In this document: piece after piece, positions 36,340 through 47,769 of the stretch
Layout: each line of letters opens with the position of its first letter
Position numbering within the stretch: position 1 is the first letter of the stretch
Assembly: GCA_015680685.1 (NCBI GenBank)
Contig: MNCI01016273.1
Span: forward strand, 813,951-877,950
Direction of reading: 5' to 3'
DNA: 64,000 nt
DNA from: Gnetum montanum
Lineage: Eukaryota > Streptophyta > Gnetopsida > Gnetales > Gnetaceae
Made by a program: the position numbers and the translations under genes
The notes under the pieces: model-generated
Seen by the model: the letters and a program-made list of their open reading frames with translations, nothing else
Told to the model about the DNA's origin: nothing
Databases searched by the model: none

Positions 36340-39261
36340 CATAACATATACCATATCCATATCTAAATCACATTCATAACATATAATCACATGTAAAAAA
36401 CAAAATCCATGTCAAAATATATCTTTGTCCCATCTAGTTCCCTTTTTTAGACATCATTCAAAAGAAGGTGATCACCTACTAACCTCTGTATCATCATTAG
36501 AATTAGAGGTGGCATGAGGAGGCTTATGGGTATTTTCTAGAAATTTTCACTGCTAATGCTAAAGCATGAGGCCTACTACATATCATCATTGTCATCATCA
36601 TCAGATAGAATTGGTATGAAAACACATCTAGGATGAAGACTTACCTAGAATTAGATGGTGGAAGGAGCACTATCATGTGATGGAACTTTTTAGGAGGATG
36701 ATGGAGTGGCCCTATGTTGATAGGTCTTGGGAACAAGTTGTTCCCATTGTGTTAGCACACCAAAAATGCTATCCATGGTCTGCTACTCAAATGTTTATGG
36801 GATCTCATTAGAAAAAAATTGCTTAAAAATCTTGATTAAGAGCCTTTAAAATTCTAATAGACAAGAAAATGAACATAGCTCATCCTAGGATTTTTAAATA
36901 TGAGAGCAATTAATCTTGATGGAATTAATGGAAATGAAGATTTCTTTCAATAATAATAGAGATGAACTTGTAGTTTTCAAGATTGTATGTTGCATTAGTA
37001 GATCTAAAATGTGGCTCATATTAACTTTCTCTTTCTACTATATATTCCTTCTAAATTTTAAATTTTCACAAAGGATTTAGGATTTATGATGTCTTTTGGA
37101 GGGTTTATGATGCATGGTATAGATGTTATTAGAATTAGAATTTGTCTTTCCTAAATGTAGGTCAAAGCAAGATAGAAATCTCTATCATGGGAGAGACATC
37201 TTTAGTGAGATATCTATCTCCAAATTGAGACATCTCTAGATATATGTCTTTGCTAAGACAGAGATGTCTCCATAGTTATGAGGTCATTTTTGGCTAAAGC
37301 TAAAAACAAGATAAGGTTCTTGAAAAATGAGTATGAAGCATTTGTGAGAGAAAAAATGCTTCATATTCATTACTACTAGAGAAAAAAAATTATAAACTAT
37401 CCTATCCTAAGTAAAGAAAATTAAAAGAGATACCTCACGTACCTATTAGGATATGATCCTATCCCCATATCTTTGCATAAAAATGTGAGTCTTCATTCAT
37501 CAAGGAGCCTAGTGAAGGCATTTGCAAGTTGTGCTTCTATCCCTATGTATTCAAGTCTGATGTATCAAAGTTGAGCATGCTCTCTTATGAAATAATGTTA
37601 TATTGTAATGTGTTTTTTCCTTGGATGCTGAATTGGGTTCTTGATCATATTTATAGTGCTATTATTACCACAATATATGAAAGTGTTGTGAGTCTCGATG
37701 CCTAGATCCTTAAGTATCTCCTTCATCTAAAGAATTTATGCACAATAGATTTTAGTTAAAATGTACTATAATTCTACTATAGATAGACCTATAGAATCTT
37801 ATTTCTTGGTTTCTTAAGAGTTAAGACATATCCCAAGCAAGAAATAGCCACCACTAGTACTTCAATAGTCATTAGAACATTCTATCCAATTTGCATCACA
37901 AGTGTGGAGTCCTTTGAATACTAAAGTTTCCAATAAGTAATACCTTTTAGATAATCAAAATTTTTTTATATATATTTTAAGTATGATTCCTTAAGATTAT
38001 CTTGATATCTAGAACATATACAAATACTCAAAGTAATATTAGAAATACTTGCAATCAAGTCCTCTATAAACTTAGGGATTAATTTGTTTACCTTGATCAT
38101 TTGCTGAACCTAAAATTTGCACTCATTAATGTTCCCTTAGGTTTAACCTCAGCCAAATTAAAATTTTTTAAAAAGATTTTAACATATTTTTGCTGAGAAA
38201 AAATGTCCCTTCCTTGGTTTGCTTGACTTGGAAACCAAGAAAGTTGCTTAGCTCTTTCATCATAATTTTTTCAAACTCATTTTACATAAGATCTAAAAAA
38301 TTATTGTATAACCTTTCATTAGTAGCATCAAAAATAATATCATTAATATAAATTTATACAATGAGTAGATCTGTACCAAAATATTTGACAAACAAGGTCA
38401 CAACGATCCTACTTCTTTCAAAATCATTATCTAGGAGATGTTGAGAGAGACTTTCAAACCAAGATCTAGGAGCTTGTTTGAGTCCATAACATGCTTTATT
38501 TAATCTATAGAAATAATCTAGATAAATATAATCAATAAATCCTTCAATTTTTTCAACATAAACTTTTCTTGGATAGTTCAATGATAAAGGCACTTTTCAC
38601 ATCCATTTGATGTAATTTGATTCCTTTAATGCAAGTGTAAGCTATAAGAAGTCTAATTGGTTCTAACCTAGCTATAAGTACAAATTTTTCATCAAAATCA
38701 ATTAGCTCTTATTTTTTGTATCCCTTAGCAACTACTCAAATTTTATTTTTTATGATATTTCTATTCTCATTAGTTTTATACCTAAACATCCAGTTTTCCC
38801 TAATGATTTTCCTATTGTTTGGCTTGGGAACATGTTCCCACACATCATTCTTAACAAATTAGTTTAAGTCATATTACATAACTACAATCCATCCTTATTC
38901 TTTTTGTGCTTCATTGAAATTATTTGACTTACTTTGTGAACTATAGGCACCATATTCACATAACTCTCTTGTTTCACTTCTAGTTTTTTCCCTATCATTC
39001 AAGTACCCTATCACCTCATTAACAGATTGCAATGTTCTTACTCTTGATATCTTACTTTGGTTTTGGATATCATCTTTAATTTCACCCTTTATTTCATATT
39101 TTCCATTTGATAGGACTTTTGGTATTTGAGCATTTTTCTTAATTACAATTTCTTCATCATCTATTTACACATTAAGATATAGTTCATCATTATCATCTAC
39201 TTTAATATTTATGATCTCTTCTATAGTGTTATTTTTTTGTTGTTGTAAACTCTATATGCCC
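36340..39261 (-). mobile_element. Co-B internal sequence right of Gy3
   Basis: The copia element resumes after the CATAA duplication and is cut on the right by the Gy4 LTR at 39262. It contains the RT/RNase H remnant at 37480-39240. A run of GAGACATCTC-like words at 37175-37285 resembles the LTR words of Co-A and Co-B. Confidence 0.7.
37480..39240 (-). pseudogene. pol: Co-B Ty1/copia RT and RNase H remnant
   Basis: Reading the minus strand from about 39240: a charged linker, then NDVWEHVPKPNNRKIIRENW (about 38840), DFDEKFVLIARLEPIRLLIA, LHQMDVKSAF, and the uninterrupted stretch 38354-38593 with YRLNKACYGLKQAPRSWFES. The catalytic box near 38330 reads YINDI where YVDDI is usual, so one Asp is Asn. 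RNase H near 37500-37680 has CGNNSTINMIKNPIQH, KKHITI and LANAFTRLLDE. RT before RNase H with YGLKQAPR is diagnostic of copia. Several stops; dead. Confidence 0.85.
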
Positions 39262-41145
39262 TATGAAACACCACCAATTTTGGGCTCTTGCAGTTTAATG
39301 GGAGATTTGTCTAAGTGTCAAAACTTGGGCAAAATTTTTGTAAGTCTAATGTTATGCTCTACAGTGTAGACAGCATAGCACACATCAAGTCTTATTTTTT
39401 GCAAAATTTTTCTAAGTCTGCCTACTATGCTCCCTAGCATGGCTAGTGTAGCACACACTTCCATGACCAGTCTACACAAATGTTAAGCCAAAAGTGATCA
39501 AGGGTTTCTTGGGATGAACGAAACAGTTTCACAAATTTTCTATCTCTTGGATTATCAAGCTTGCTACTCTCTCTAGTGTACCCAGCTTGACACATGTCCC
39601 AGTTGCTAGTTCACCCAAGTACCAGGCTAGAATTTGTCAAAAGTACTTAGGCTGGGCGAAATAGTTTGGCAAATTTTCTATCTTTCAAGTTGCTACGTTT
39701 TGTTATGCTGCACAACATAGAAATCTTGACATAGGTTTTAGAGCCCAATTTTGCCTAAGTGTTGGAAAAGGATCTATTAAGCTAGCTCAACATCAAAGAT
39801 GCATTTGGCAATTTTCTAACTTTTGAGGTTGCCTATCCTACTACACCTTAGAGTGTGGTTAACATGATATTAAGAAACATTGTAAATTTCATCACAATTT
39901 GTCAAAGTATTTACACTACACTTTGCTACACTATGCAACATAGCCAATGTGATAAGCATGACAAGTTAAAAATTTGCAAAATTTCACTAAGTGTTCTTGC
40001 TACACTTTACTACACTGTCCAACATAACTAGCCTGACACATGGAAAATTCCTTCAAAAGTCTCTAGAACTCAGTATCAACCTTCATCTTAGCTTCAACAT
40101 CCTTCTAGTGGCCAAGATTAGTAGTTTGCATTTCTTTTGCATCCCCCATTGATCCTTGAAATTGTCCCTATGCTTGACACTACTTAGAAGAGGGGGAAGA
40201 TGTAGTCCCAGAGTGTAGTCTCCAAGTTGCATTGTTTTGAAACTATTTGTGGGTACATGGGGGTCTCTCAGACTCTGGCACATGTAGTTCGAGTAGTGTG
40301 ATCATAGTTTGGTAGTCTCTAGGTACCCATTTCTAACCTTCAGAGCGTGACACTTTGTTACAAAGGGTGTAACATGTCAGCGTGATCCTTCTAGGCTCAT
40401 GCCATGTGGCACCCATGCCACATGGCATTCAATTAGGATTTCAAGCCAAACCTAGCCCTATAAATACCCCAACATTCAGCACTTTAGGGGTTGGAAAATC
40501 AAAAGAGCATTGAGCATTTTAGCATTCTTACCATCTTCAGTACTCTTGTACCTAAGCACCTGAGCTTGACATCTTGGCAGGTATCGCAACGCAATCTTCC
40601 CTTGCACCTGCAAAGCATGATGATAGCAAACCCAATAGGTCTAGCCTCCCTTATAAATACTAGCACCATGTCTTGGATGCCCCAGAGACTATGGCCACAT
40701 TGCTACACTGGCACTATGCCTATTTGATGCCATGTACCATTTTCACATCCTATTCAAGAAAAAGTTACGCTCTCCAATTTTTGGATTGTGCATTTCTCTA
40801 TTCTTAAACTTTTACTCCATTTTCTTTCTCAGCATTTGTTTCATATTTTTATAATAACTTTTGCATTTTTCTATTGTCAATACATAGTTGCACATTTAAG
40901 TCATTATTTTTCAAGTTGAGACTCTACGTTACGCTCTTGCTTATTGTCCTGACTCCCACAGGTAATGCTCCATAAAATCCTTTACAAACAATTATTTTTA
41001 CATCACGTAAGTCCCTATCTAATCGACCAGACCATTTAGGGCACCTCATTTCCATTTCCTCAACATGGCCCTCACACGGATTCGTGGTTAGGCTGTATGC
41101 TCGTGGACCTCTTGATGTTCCAACCACTGATATTTTCATATGTCA
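39262..41145 (+). repeat. Gy4 5' LTR
   Basis: Starts TATGAAACACCACCAATTT (compare TGTGAAACACCACTAATTT at 52518) and ends near ATGTCA at 41145, seven bases before the primer site. About 39290-40060 consists of diverged repeats of a GCAAAATTTTCTAAGTGTT ... GCTACACTNTGC ... GCCTGACACA unit, roughly 110 bp. TATA box TATAAATA at 40459-40466. Confidence 0.75.
40459..40466 (+). promoter_or_regulatory. TATA box of Gy4 5' LTR
   Basis: CCCTATAAATACCCC; the Gy5 LTR has ACCCTATAAATACCCTG at the same relative place. Confidence 0.75.
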
Positions 41146-41152
41146 TAATTTT

Positions 41153-41170
41153 TGGTTCTAGAGGGAGGGC
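41153..41170 (+). other. Gy4 primer binding site (tRNA-Asn type)
   Basis: TGGTTCTAGAGGGAGGGC fits the complement of a plant tRNA-Asn 3' end (TGGCGCTAGAAGGAGGGG, from memory) with a few mismatches. The Gy5 site mismatches at other positions, so the two together support the consensus. Confidence 0.6.
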
Positions 41171-41621
41171 CTTCCTTTGCTTCCATGTTCAAAGGGTAGT
41201 CTCACGTGCTTTCTAGACCCCTATCACTAGTAGCAAGCTAGCATAGATGTAACACCCCTATGGACCTGCCATGGTAGTAGTTGGATCATAGGCTAGCTTA
41301 GGAGTTGTCTACATTCTGGTTAGTGTAGATTGGTCCTAGTTTATGATTCCCTTGGAACCCTATAGGATGAAAAGCCCAAATTATGTCCATCGTGTCAAGC
41401 TCTAAGTGTTGTGTAGAGCATATCAACCCTATGAGCATAATAGTCCCTTAGAGCGTAACAAGCACAACATCAGAGATAGTCATTTCTTCAACGTTAGTAG
41501 ACTTAGTCATTTTTGGCCTATTTTTTATAATTTTCATACTGACCATTTTATTTTAATTTTTTTTGCACTTAAACATTTTTTGCAAGTATATTCTTTTCTC
41601 ACATCTTTCCTACATAGGAAA

Positions 41622-44290
41622 ATGAACCCTATTAACATCTCGATTGCTACCTTGAGCATGGAGGTGGCTCATCCCATCCAATAGGTGGGAGATGTTGAGC
41701 AATCCCCTAGCCTTGTGTGACCACAATGATAGTCTTTGAAATTGCATTACCAATCACCTGAAAATAGGGCACTCGATGATGAATGGTATAACTTCCTGTG
41801 TGCAACTTCAAGTAGGCTTGTCATTAGATTGCTAAGAGATGGAAGCAAAGTGTAGCTTTGAACTCATCCATCGAAATGGGAGGGAGTTCTTCCGCAACCC
41901 TGACGTGATCATAGAGCTCATTGAGAAATTCAAGTGGATCTTGTACCAAGTTATCAGGGTGAGCAAGCTAAGAGATCAGAACAAAACATCAAACTATGAT
42001 GAACCCATGCAAGATGGGCATGAGAAGTTTGAATCTTTCTCTGATAGTGGCATCCCATTCTATATCTCTATCCAAAAACCTGCCTTGGTTTTCATGCGGC
42101 ACTAGTCATAGTCCTCTACCTTCTTTGAGGCAACTATGACACTTCTACAAGCCAAGTCTTTGCTGGTGGTAGCTAGAAACCATGTATTGTCTACACAACA
42201 AGGTGTAGGACCTTCTGCTTCCTTTTCCTTTGTCATTTATTTGTAGTCTATTTAGTCTTCATAGTTGGCATTTGTGATGCCAACGCTACCATATGTGCAC
42301 ACCATGCCCATATCATAGTCATAGACAAGTTACATTCCCGTTATCCCAACCATCTCAGTTCCACCACCAACAATGGCCTCAACCTCAACTACATGGTGGG
42401 CTACAACCTCTGTACCTATGGTAGAACTATCACACATGCCACAGTACACACAAAAACAAACTTACCAAGTGTCACACCTGGTGGCATAGCCCACAATAGG
42501 GTTGTTGGCCACTTTGACAGCATCACCAATGGCATAGCCAACACAACCCTCTATGAAATCTCTAAGTTTGAATCAAGCATTCTAACTCATCAAAACTCTC
42601 ATAGAGGAAGTTAGGTGACTTAAATTGGCCAACTCGGAAATGGTCCATGTAATGGACTTCTACCAAGATGATCTTACTAGCCTTGTAGTTCCTCCATTAA
42701 CAATGCCTCTTGGCATCTAACTCCCCCAATTCACAAAATACAATGGTGAGGGTGATCTCAATTCTCACTTAGTAACTTTTCATTCTAAGTGCTTACTATT
42801 GCAAGCATGGCCACACACGATCATCCATGTTTTTTCCATGTCCATAACTGGCAAAGCTCTCAACTAGTATTGTGCACTTCCTAGAGCTTCCATCTCAACT
42901 CTAGAAGAGCTACTGAGCCAATTCATAACCCACTTCAAGTACAACTTGAAGCTTGAGGCCATGCTAGACTAGCTAATGAATGTTAAATAAGGAGCAGTAG
43001 AACTAGTGTAAAAATTCATACAACGTTGGAGTGCCTTCCTTAACAAGATTTTTGAGTCAATAGTTGAAATGCATCTACTAGCCATTTTCAAGGGCACAAT
43101 GAGTGATTTTATCAAATCAAAGCTATACTATTTAGCCCTACATTCTCTTACTCAAGATTTTGCTTAGAAAAAGAGCATACAGGATGTGGTAGAAGCCAGT
43201 AGGGACCCAACTTACGTGGCCTACAAAAATGCACATGCAAAGAAAGAAAAAGAAAAGGGGAAGACCACAAAAACTATGGAAGCTATGGCTAATGAAGCTA
43301 TGCCCAACAACAACAAGCCAACAACTAAGGTTCGTAAGGCTCTAGCTAACAAAAATAAAGCATCGGGTTCTGGAAACATGGGAACCAACCAACCTGCATC
43401 ATTAACAACCATGGGGCAAGCTCCCCCAAGGTCAAACTTTGAGTGTAAGGATTGCTCAAAGTACACCTCCTTTCCAATCAAGTTATTAGAGCTTATGGAT
43501 CAACTACTTGGTATTGGATGCATTCAACACAAACAAATGTTAGAGGATGTACAAAAATGCTATGAGAGATACTATGAGGTCCTCCAAGACCCTTCTATAC
43601 CTATGCCAAATGAGCCTCCAGTACCAAAGAACTTTAGATTGGACCAGTTCTGCAACTACCATCAATTGCATGGCCATGACACAGATTACTGCCTCATGTT
43701 AAAAGATGACATTCAATGCATGATTGATCAAGGTAAGTTGGTCCTTGATGAAAGCAATCTTGTTTAGCTGGAGAACCAATCCATGAAGGTCTACAAAGAT
43801 CCACTAAATGCCAACAATGTAGGCTATATCATTAATTCTATTAGCATTGATGATTATGTAAAGCCAACACATGAACTATTTGTGGTTCACGTGCCCTCTA
43901 GTGATAATGGAGCCTCAACGTCAAATAGGCCATAGGTGCCCTTTTTCATCAAGGCACCACCTTGTATGTCAATGACATCCTTTATGGTTAGGACCCTGTA
44001 GCACGTTGCAGGGACAACAACCCAAAAACCTTTTGTCATTAGAATGCCAAAGCATGTGGACCCCCATCCCCCACTTGCCTAAGGTCCAGTGGTGGGAACT
44101 ATGTCATGACCTACCTACTCAAAGAGACATGATGAGCATCTAGTTGACAAGACAAGTAGGGAATGCATGGAGCTAGGTCCTCCTAAGTCCACTCCTTTAT
44201 TAGCTGTACCTATGGCCTCATCATCTCAAGCCACTAATGCCAAAACATATAGTAAATAGACAATGTCGAGGCTCAAAATCCCATAGCACA
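41622..44290 (+). pseudogene. gag: Gy4 gag
   Basis: The ATG at 41622 corresponds to the Gy5 start at 54188. The frame changes before 41839. The capsid part (42630-43200) has PQFTKYNGEGDLNSHLVTF, LLLQAWPHTIIHVFSMS, SQFITHFKYNLKLEAMLD and TMSDFIKSKLYYLALHSL. The longest open stretch is 43186-43764, ending with the Tat-type motif CNYHQLHGHDTDYCLMLKDD. The tail repeats the theme KPFVIRMPKH. At least ten in-frame stops, several at expected Gln codons. Confidence 0.82.
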
Positions 44291-44435
44291 ACCAAAACGC
44301 AAAACTCCTCCTCGAGAAATTTTTCTCCTAGGACTTATGGAGGAGGTAAAGACCATCAAACAAGCTGATGATGGAAAAGATTTTCTAGATGTGCTTGTGT
44401 AGGTCAAACAGGTCCTAAAATAGAAAAACACAACA

Positions 44436-45290
44436 TTGACCTTGTATGATTTGATCATGACCTCCCCCACTCATTGCAAAGCCTTGGTTCATATGCTAGC
44501 ATATATTCCTATTAAGGAAGACATGTCGACAAATGAAAAGGCTATCCATACCATAATGCTTCCACCTAGAACCAAAGAGCTAAGGTCAACACCCTTGACC
44601 TTTCGAGATGAAGTAATCAAAGCTAACTTGAAAAGGGTTAGGTAATCACTGCACCTATGTTCATAATGATTTGTGTGGATCAATAAAAAATTCATAGGGT
44701 GTACATGGATGATGGGGCAACAACTAGTGTTATCCCATTTCTCATTGTCAATAAGCTTGGCTTGGTGGATCAAATTAAGCTAATAATAACATGCTTGAAA
44801 TCATTTAACAAAGCACATGTGGTTGTCAAGGGGATAGTCACGATTGATTTCATGGTAGGGAAGTAATTCTCCACTAATGCTAAGTTCATGGTGGTTGAAG
44901 AGATGCATGGATTCAACCTAATTCTAGGGAGGTCTTGGTTAGCTTAGCTACAGGTCATTTCTTCACCCATCCACTAGGAGATCCACTTACCTTACGAAGG
45001 TGGGAAGGTGGTGATCTTTGGTAATAATATAGCCCCTCTGATCATCAATAATGTATACATTAGATAAGGGTCAGAGGTAGAGATCTTCAAGGACACACCA
45101 CCCATTAGCAATGAAATTTGATGTTTTTTAGCTAATGTCAAGCAACCAAGGAAAATAAGTGACCTCCATAAGGAAGCCCTATGGGCAGAATTGCCCTTTT
45201 TTGTAGTAGATGATGGCCTAGGGGAGTACCATCTAGTCTCTTCTAGGCCTTACAAACCACTTAACCTACATCAGCTTAGCAAGCATCTAT
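44436..45290 (+). pseudogene. Gy4 protease region
   Basis: The linker TLYDLIMTSPTHCKALVHML (44433-44492) is followed by the protease core from about 44700, with MDDGATTSVIPF (active-site position DDG rather than DTG, also seen in Gy5), FMVVEEMHGFNLILGRSWLA and an AELPFFVVDDGLGEY end (45190-45230). Frame changes and TAG/TAA stops are present. It would cleave Gag-Pol. Confidence 0.75.
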
Positions 45291-45801
45291 GTGACTAGGG
45301 CATGTCCCTAATTTGCTTGCCCATCCAACTTGTTTTTTGTGTCCCTTTGTCTATATAGTTACAATTTGCATTATTGTTTGCATCTTGCATTAGTTACGAT
45401 TTTGTCTTGCTTTCATTACTCTCAAGAAAAAAAACAGGGGGCCCAAAAAGGCCTTAAACTATTGCATTGCCCACCAAGGCCTGAAACTAGCAACCAACTT
45501 CCTTTCACGCAATGGCCTGAAATGGCCTTAAACTAGTGATAGCCCTATTTTCATGGCCTTAAATTGGAATGGGACCCACAAAGGGGCCTAATTGCATTAA
45601 CTAAATCATAATTTAAAATTTTAAGAATATAAAAAGAAAAAATGAATGAGAAATAAATAACTATCATATATTCCATTAAATCATCAATAAAATACATAGT
45701 CCAAAATTACATCAACAACATGAAATATCCAGAAAGACATAAAATTGCCCAATAGTAGGGCTACATCTTAAGCACTTCAATTTGCATTATGTGATGGGGA
45801 G
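45291..45801. other. Region between Gy4 protease and the antisense gene end
   Basis: At 45440-45570 the word GGCCTTAAACTA is repeated about four times, parallel to the 27-bp repeats at the same place in Gy5. It would hold the 3' ends of both the protease exon and the antisense gene. Confidence 0.5.
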
Positions 45802-46723
45802 CTAGGGCTCTCCCCCTTCATCTTCGTTTGCTGCTCCACTAGGTTTCACACCCTCACCTAGAGCCTATGTCAAACAAAAATGAAATAATAGACCAATCAA
45901 AAAATGAGATCACATGAAAAATTATAATAAAATAGACAACAATAAACTAAATTAAACCAACTTGAGAAGGTCTTGCATCCATGTCTGGGGGGATCCTATT
46001 GAGGCTAGCCTCTAGGCGTCAAAGGATTTCATCCTCCGACATGTGTGTCTAGTCCTCCTCATGCATATCAATGCCCACAAGGGTTTTTCCTTTCTCCATG
46101 GTTGTCCATGTGGGTAGCCCTAGTGAAAACATTGTAGAAGTTACCTCTTCAAAAGAAACAATGATCTCTCTCTCCAGGGACTCACTAACCACTACATGGC
46201 TCGCAAACAGTTTGTAAGCCTACTTTGCACCGACTATGTCAAGGAATATCTCTTGACATCGATGCTCCACAGACTTGTCCCTATATTTCTTGTAGTAGTC
46301 TTCACACTCTAGCTTGTAGTGATGTTTTTGGTTCTTTTGGGTTTGTCCCAATTCATACACTTTTGCATTGTAGTCCTTCAAATCTTGGTTTCTCCTAGCC
46401 AAGAGGTCCATCTACAACCATTGTTCGATAACCTCATGGGTGGCCTTATTTTAACCTCCAAAAGTGGACCAGTACTTGGCATAATCAATCTTAGCCATAT
46501 GCTAGTTACCGTTTGACTTGTTGCATGCTACCAGGAAGTCATAACATGATTGTAGGTCTTCCAACCTAGCTACTTGGTTTGTCCCCTTTTCTCGAAGTTC
46601 TTGCACTTGCTTCCATAGCTCCTTGTACACATGCCTACACTCCCAAAATGCTCATGTGGAATGCAGTGCACACTTGTTTTCCTCATTTTGTACATGACAA
46701 GGCACCTACTCCATCTCATGAGG

Positions 46724-47350
46724 NNNNNNNNNNNNNNNNNNNNNNNNNNNNNNNNNNNNNNNNNNNNNNNNNNNNNNNNNNNNNNNNNNNNNNNNNNNNN
46801 NNNNNNNNNNNNNNNNNNNNNNNNNNNNNNNNNNNNNNNNNNNNNNNNNNNNNNNNNNNNNNNNNNNNNNNNNNNNNNNNNNNNNNNNNNNNNNNNNNNN
46901 NNNNNNNNNNNNNNNNNNNNNNNNNNNNNNNNNNNNNNNNNNNNNNNNNNNNNNNNNNNNNNNNNNNNNNNNNNNNNNNNNNNNNNNNNNNNNNNNNNNN
47001 NNNNNNNNNNNNNNNNNNNNNNNNNNNNNNNNNNNNNNNNNNNNNNNNNNNNNNNNNNNNNNNNNNNNNNNNNNNNNNNNNNNNNNNNNNNNNNNNNNNN
47101 NNNNNNNNNNNNNNNNNNNNNNNNNNNNNNNNNNNNNNNNNNNNNNNNNNNNNNNNNNNNNNNNNNNNNNNNNNNNNNNNNNNNNNNNNNNNNNNNNNNN
47201 NNNNNNNNNNNNNNNNNNNNNNNNNNNNNNNNNNNNNNNNNNNNNNNNNNNNNNNNNNNNNNNNNNNNNNNNNNNNNNNNNNNNNNNNNNNNNNNNNNNN
47301 NNNNNNNNNNNNNNNNNNNNNNNNNNNNNNNNNNNNNNNNNNNNNNNNNN
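46724..47350. other. Assembly gap (627 N)
   Basis: Lies inside E7 of the antisense gene. Open frames through it are artefacts. Confidence 1.
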
Positions 47351-47738
47351 GGGAAACCTGAGGACAACATTAATTTGGATCACTTTGTTCAGGTCCCATT
47401 TGAGTTGCAAGCTTGTTATCCCAATAATAAGGAGCGAAAATTAGCCATAAGATAAAAAAGAAAACCAACCAAATGAACAAAGGAAGAACCAAAAAAAAAT
47501 GAAGAGATAATGATAGTAAAATAAATGTACCCATCTCAGGGTCTATCTATTTGAGGTGTTCTATCATATCATCCACCACACCTTGCATAAAGGCAAACTT
47601 ATCTACAGTTTTTGCCCATGGTCATGTGTAGAAGGTGGATGTTGATTCCAAACATTTAGTAGAAGCATCAGTTGCTGCAACATAAAGCATTTTATAATCA
47701 TTTAAAAAAACAAAAAAAAACAAAAATATAAATGTAAT

Positions 47739-47765
<27 letters not shown>
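47739..47765. repeat. AAT microsatellite
   Basis: About nine AAT units, in the E5-E6 intron of the antisense gene. Confidence 0.9.

Positions 47766-47769
<4 letters not shown>

Noticed and set aside
41248-41258. TGTAACACCCC, a typical chromovirus LTR start
   Set aside because: It lies about 80 bases after the Gy4 primer site, with no matching LTR end or second copy.
46570-47455. Long open frames of 234-274 codons
   Set aside because: Created by the 627-base gap; only the flanking bases are real and belong to exon 7 of the minus-strand gene.
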